Positions 60,180 through 64,000 of a stretch of DNA of 64,000 nucleotides are shown here, one piece after another. The notes beneath the pieces are model-generated. The model worked only from the letters and a program-made list of their open reading frames with translations. It was not told where the DNA came from and did not search any database. The stretch comes from Hydra vulgaris (Eukaryota > Cnidaria > Hydrozoa > Anthoathecata > Hydridae): NCBI RefSeq assembly GCF_038396675.1, contig NC_088926.1, forward strand, positions 19,781,001-19,845,000, read 5' to 3'. Position numbers and translations under genes: made by a program. Positions within the stretch are counted from its first letter, which is position 1, and the number at the start of each line of letters is the position of its first letter.

Positions 60180-60500
60180 GCCTGAAGTTGTTCATACACG
60201 AAATATGATAAATAGCTTCTTCCGCTACAAGATCATAACAAGACATCAAACAAGAATGTACAGCATTTCCCCAATCATTCTCTCAATTCAATGAACGTTC
60301 AATCATTTTTTTAATTAATGGTATGGTCTCAACTTTCGAAATCATGGAATGTTTGTGATCTACCTTTTTAGTACAAAGAAAACATTTTCATTTCATTTCA
60401 AATACCTCTTCAAATGAGGATCGTAGTTTCTTTCTTGGAACGTATAATGATTGATCTTTACGACAAACTTTCTTCTACAGCTATGATGAACTAGTACTAT
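60180..60500 (-). pseudogene. N-terminal zinc-binding region of the element protein, with stops
   Basis: Frames around two stops read HHSCRRKFVVKINHYTF (about 60495-60445), KCFLCTKKVDHKHSM (about 60390-60345) and DWGNAVHSCLMSCYDLVAEE then AIYHISCMNNF (about 60280-60190). The order H-x-x-C, C-x-x-C, …H-x-x-x-C looks like one or two zinc sites. This matches the N-terminus of the family and shows that the true start lies upstream of the ATG at 60132. Confidence 0.6.
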
Positions 60501-60654
60501 TGTATGATTATGCGTGTTCTGTCGGAACTTGTCTCTAAGAAAACTAAAAATATGCAAAAATCTTTCTCAAATTATAGCTACGTTACAATTGAGTTTAGAA
60601 TTAAAACTTAACCTAACTTTACGTTTTTTGAGTAATAAAATTGAAAACAAAAAA

Positions 60655-60790
60655 CAAAAAAAACATTGTTGATGTCAACTTTACTTGACCTCCCCCTCCC
60701 GAGTGTCACAATTGTCAAAAAAGTTCAAACCCACTTCCTCCCTATTTTGTTGACGTAAATAATGGGCAGACCCTAATTTGAAATGATTCG
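60655..60790. repeat. GC-richer repeat fragment ending in an ACGTAAATAATGGGCAGACCC-type end
   Basis: tgacctccccctcccgag and gacgtaaataatgggcagac recall the paired G/C-rich, end-facing structure of the composite element at 35347-36939, but no second end is found. It sits between the element gene and its MITE. Confidence 0.35.
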
Positions 60791-60993
60791 GAAAATTATT
60801 GAGCTATTAATTTAACTTAATTAATTAATTAATTTAACAAACTGTGCGAAAAATCTTATTTATAAGATTGTATATTTAAACAAATTTTAACCTGCATAGT
60901 TCATTCATACTCCGTTCTTTGCTTAATCGAATCAATGTTTTGAGACCTTTTCCATATACTTTGACATAACTTTCTTTGTCAAACCCAAGCTTG

Positions 60994-61154
60994 CAGCGCC
61001 GTGCTGTAACTTTTGGGGGCCCTGTGCAGAAACTGAAAAAAAAATTTTTTCTTTTAATTCGTAGTAATTTATGGTATTGGAGAAGTTTTTCTAATTTATT
61101 TAATAGGGGGCCCAGTGCGATTGCACTTGTTGCACTTGCGATAGTACGGCGCTG
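60994..61154. mobile_element. 161-bp hAT-type MITE inside the 5.9-kb element
   Basis: It begins CAGCGCCGT and ends ACGGCGCTG, is flanked on both sides by CAAGCTTG (60986-60993 and 61155-61162), an exact 8-bp target duplication as hAT elements make, and has inner complementary tracts (tttgggggccct / agggggcccag). The target is itself a palindrome (contains AAGCTT), so flanks plus ends read as 17-bp perfect inverted repeats. Confidence 0.85.
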
Positions 61155-61349
61155 CAAGCTTGCACAATACGCAAACAGCATTCATTTTTTTTTCAAATGT
61201 AAAAACTTTTACTACACGTAACGTTTAACTTGTAAGTTTTACTTTTCCATATAATGGTTTCAATATAATAGGACACAACCTTTTTTCGGAGTAAAACTAA
61301 AACTTTTGAAAACAAAAAATCGAATGAAGTTTTGCGCGGCACTCACTTT

Positions 61350-61647
61350 TAACACTTTTTCACTTTTCAAACGTAAATAACGTAAAAAATAATTGTTTTC
61401 AAGTCATAGTTCTTATATAAATATTGATCAGCATAAAATTCTCGAATTAACGATATATAATTAATGATATTTTGGTGTTGTTAAAATTAGCTTATTTTTT
61501 GCCCCAAATTGCCTCAAAAGGGATGTTCCCGTTGCGCAATCAATGAGGCTTTTTTTCTACGCTCATCCAGAGACTGTCTACTTCCTCTGTGCAAAGTTTC
61601 AACTTTATACTATTTTTGTCCGGGTCAACTCGCAATTCTCTCCTACT
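61350..61647. repeat. Right terminal inverted repeat of the 5.9-kb element
   Basis: Reverse complement of the left repeat with about 85-90% identity by eye. The outer nine bases are identical. Confidence 0.92.
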
Positions 61648-61952
61648 ATTATTCTTTCTAATATTTTTGAAAATTAGGAACAAAGAAATAGGTCCGTAAT
61701 TTGTTATATTGGTCGGGTCTCCTGTCTTAAAAATAGGAATTACTTTTGCTATTTTCAGAGAGTCCGGGAAAGAACCTTGTTTAATGGATGATTTAAAGGT
61801 TGTGTGAAGAATATCTTTCATGACATCATAAAAGCCTATCACAATATTTCCATTTTCAATTATCATTTTCAATTTCTTGTTATTTTCAGTTTGTAAATTC
61901 TTGTTAAATTCAGTTATCATTTTCAATTTCTTGTGAAATAAATGTTTTGAAG
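61648..61952 (-). pseudogene. LINE, upstream half: RT N-terminal blocks, 5'-truncated
   Basis: The minus strand reads QGSFPDSLKIAKVIPIFKTG then DPTNITNYGPISLF (family form G-x-x-P-x-x-x-K-x-A-x-V-x-P-I-x-K-x-G-D-x-x-x-x-x-N-Y-R-P-I-S). After a 1-nt shift it reads FSKILERI up to the insertion point. The endonuclease and ORF1 are missing: sequence homology ends near 61952, as in a 5'-truncated insertion. It carries a repeated aattgaaaatgataa motif at 61860-61925. Confidence 0.82.
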
Positions 61953-62216
61953 TACTCTTGCATTTAAAAGAAAATTTTTAAAATATACGTAATAAAAGTA
62001 AAAATTATAAACAATAATTAGAACTAATTATTTTAAACAACTACAAAAAACATTAAATTTTCGATTCTAACTTAATATTCAAAAAGATAAATTATTTTTA
62101 AAATAACTTATTTCTTCTTTGAGTATCAAACAAAGTTCCTATTTTCTAATATAGCAGTTTATTTTTGTTAGTTAAACTAACAAAAAAAAAACAATTCACA
62201 GGTTGATTTATTTGCC

Positions 62217-62979
<763 letters not shown>

Positions 62980-62980
<1 letters not shown>

Positions 62981-64000
62981 ATTCAACAACTATGAATCTA
63001 TCTACCCATGATTATTGTGTATTTGTTTTGCAGTATATTAGTGACAGAACTAAAGGCACCAGGTCTATAGTTTCGGTCACGGAACGAGTTGTAGCTTTAA
63101 ACAACGTGATTTCATCTTCAGGGCAGGGTTTATTTGGTTTATTAAAATTAACTTTAAATTTCATGAACATTTATTTACATAATTGTGTAGCAGATGCTTT
63201 TTATGGTGCTGCCAATATGAATGACAAATATAAAGGAATTTAAGCAAAACTCAAGGAAGTGCCCTCAACGCATATTCATACATGGTGCTACGCTCATGTG
63301 TTAAATCTTACAACAGACTACTTCTTCTTCAGCTACATTTCTTTTTTTGGACTTCTTCAAGAATTATTTTTTTCAAAGAATCTTATAAAAGACTCAATGG
63401 TTATGAAAATCAGAACTTGATAAATATTTGTAAAACTCAATGGCGGTCTAAAAATGATGCAGTATTAAGATATTTGGTCGTAGCGATATGTGGAATGAAA
63501 GAAGCAAGAATGATAACAGAAAGCAATTTTTGTATGTGCAAATTGTATTTGCACTTTATGAAATTTCTATTGCTAATGATTTTTCAAACAACGTAAGAAG
63601 TACAGCTCAAAATTTACTAGGTCGACTTACCCGTTATGAAATAGTAATAACAGCAATTATGTTTTTGCAAATATTTAAGTTTACTACTGCTCTATCAGAT
63701 TACCGACAAACATCTGGTCTAGATTATATTCAAGCATGGAGAAAAATTGATGGAACGATAAATTCTTTAAAAGAAAACCAAAGAGATTTTTTACCAGTCA
63801 GCGCAGGGGCAAAAACATTTATTGAATTTGTATCCAGTGTAATTTGGGAAAATGAATCAGACATTGATATAGAATTAAAGACTTCCTGAAAAGAGAAGAA
63901 AAACTATTTCAAAACTTAAGTACTAACCTAAAAATAAGAGATACTCCCTAAAATGTTTGTAAAACCAAAATATTTAACGTAGTTATGGATGATAATACTG
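62980..64000 (+). pseudogene. hAT-superfamily transposase (DUF4371 type), partial, runs off the right edge
   Basis: Open from about 62992 to 63243: SDRTKGTRSIVSVTERVVAL, then NCVADAFYGAANMNDKYKGI, the family C-x-x-x-x-D/Y-G-A-A-N-M-x-G-x-Y-x-G motif in which the usual Asp is Tyr here. A 1-nt shift leads to HIHTWCYAHVLNLTTDYFF (63270-63330). KTQWRSKNDAVLRYLVVA follows (63430 onward). 63488-63889 is open for 133 residues (LGRLTRYEIVITAIMFLQIF; LSDYRQTSGLDYIQAWRKID). The C-terminal dimerisation domain would lie beyond the window. Frame shifts at about 63245 and 63490 make it a relic, but it is the least decayed hAT here. Confidence 0.85.

Larger units (their letters stand above)
56209..60500 (-). 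pseudogene. Large multidomain element protein, frameshifted (unnamed conserved invertebrate family)
   Basis: One gene read across seven open segments: zinc-binding N-terminus (about 60500-60180), 60132-59293, 59302-58676, 58695-57682, 57694-57320, 57311-56787, and after a short intron 56745-56324, then an acidic tail. Successive segments overlap or abut with 1-nt shifts (for example KKIID|MSLKITPYHG at 59300 and SYY|MQNGMNEEE at 58690), showing recent frameshifts in an otherwise conserved frame. Total about 1,400 codons. From memory of the pattern, such proteins occur in many copies in cnidarian, mollusc and arthropod genomes, usually unnamed. The role is presumably in mobilising the element: DNA recognition by the zinc modules and cleavage by the nuclease-like region. 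None of this is shown by the sequence alone. Confidence 0.8.
55741..61647 (-). mobile_element. 5.9-kb DNA transposon with long inverted repeats, PIN-nuclease-bearing (Academ-like?)
   Basis: The ends are AGTAGGAGAGAATT… and …AATTCTCTCCTACT. The terminal inverted repeats extend about 300 bp (55741-56053 and 61350-61647) with scattered mismatches and small indels. The element sits in a LINE RT gene; joining the flanks restores ILERI|MHNKVYTYL across a single copy of the target. It holds one long minus-strand gene (about 60500 down to 56209) and a small hAT-type MITE (60994-61154). Long TIRs, a short (3- or 5-bp) duplication and a product of over 1,300 residues with an XPG/FEN1-like region match the general description of Academ-type transposons, but I cannot confirm this without a repeat database. 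The gene has several frameshifts, so this copy is inactive. Confidence 0.88.

Noticed and set aside
60876-61181. 101-codon minus-strand open frame inside the 5.9-kb element
   Set aside because: It reads through the hAT MITE and its target duplication, so it is a chimera and not part of the element gene.

Overview
The window looks like nuclear DNA of an AT-rich metazoan, most likely a Hydra-like cnidarian. This is inferred from the strong A+T bias, (TA)n microsatellites tens to hundreds of bases long about every 5-10 kb, genes split by short GT-AG introns, and a dense load of decayed hAT, Tc1/mariner, pogo, piggyBac-like, LINE and tRNA-derived SINE sequences. Nothing bacterial, organellar or viral is seen.

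The one gene that looks intact is a five-exon voltage-gated potassium channel on the + strand (28642-39947; 686 residues if spliced as predicted). It has a T1 domain with a H-x5-C-x20-CC zinc motif, S1-S6, a six-charge S4 and a TVGYGD filter. All internal splice junctions keep frame. A shorter alternative terminal exon may exist at 33322-33374. A broken relative lies upstream: a T1 exon (20007-20267) and a terminal exon (24999-25693) that contains an exact in-frame 75-bp tandem duplication, with no recognisable membrane or pore exons between them.

The rest is layered mobile DNA. From the left: an unrecognised multi-exon candidate (0.3-1.4 kb, minus); a hAT relic (3.2-6.7 kb, minus) split by a nested 1.3-kb Tc1/mariner element; AT-rich DNA with foldback hairpins; a 1.37-kb element and a 0.88-kb piggyBac-like element, both bounded by TTAA; LINE reverse-transcriptase relics; a second hAT relic (17.1-18.6 kb); a relic of an uncharacterised protein family (22.0-23.2 kb); a third hAT relic inside a potassium-channel intron (33.5-35.0 kb); a composite inverted-repeat element (35.3-36.9 kb); a 14-bp G-rich minisatellite (40.2-40.5 kb); a pogo-like relic; a LINE/SINE cluster (44.6-47.1 kb); and a fourth hAT relic running off the right edge (63.0-64.0 kb).

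The most striking object is a 5.9-kb element at 55741-61647. It has about 300-bp terminal inverted repeats and is inserted cleanly into the reverse transcriptase of a LINE. The duplicated target is 5 bp (ATTAT) or, if the termini are drawn one base further out, 3 bp (TTA). It carries one long minus-strand gene of roughly 1,400 codons, now frameshifted. This gene has an N-terminal zinc-binding region, a long conserved core of unknown function, a FEN1/XPG-like PIN nuclease region, a short intron, a Cys-rich module and an acidic tail. It resembles a multicopy, poorly named invertebrate family and fits the general description of XPG-bearing Academ-type DNA transposons. That family assignment is inference.
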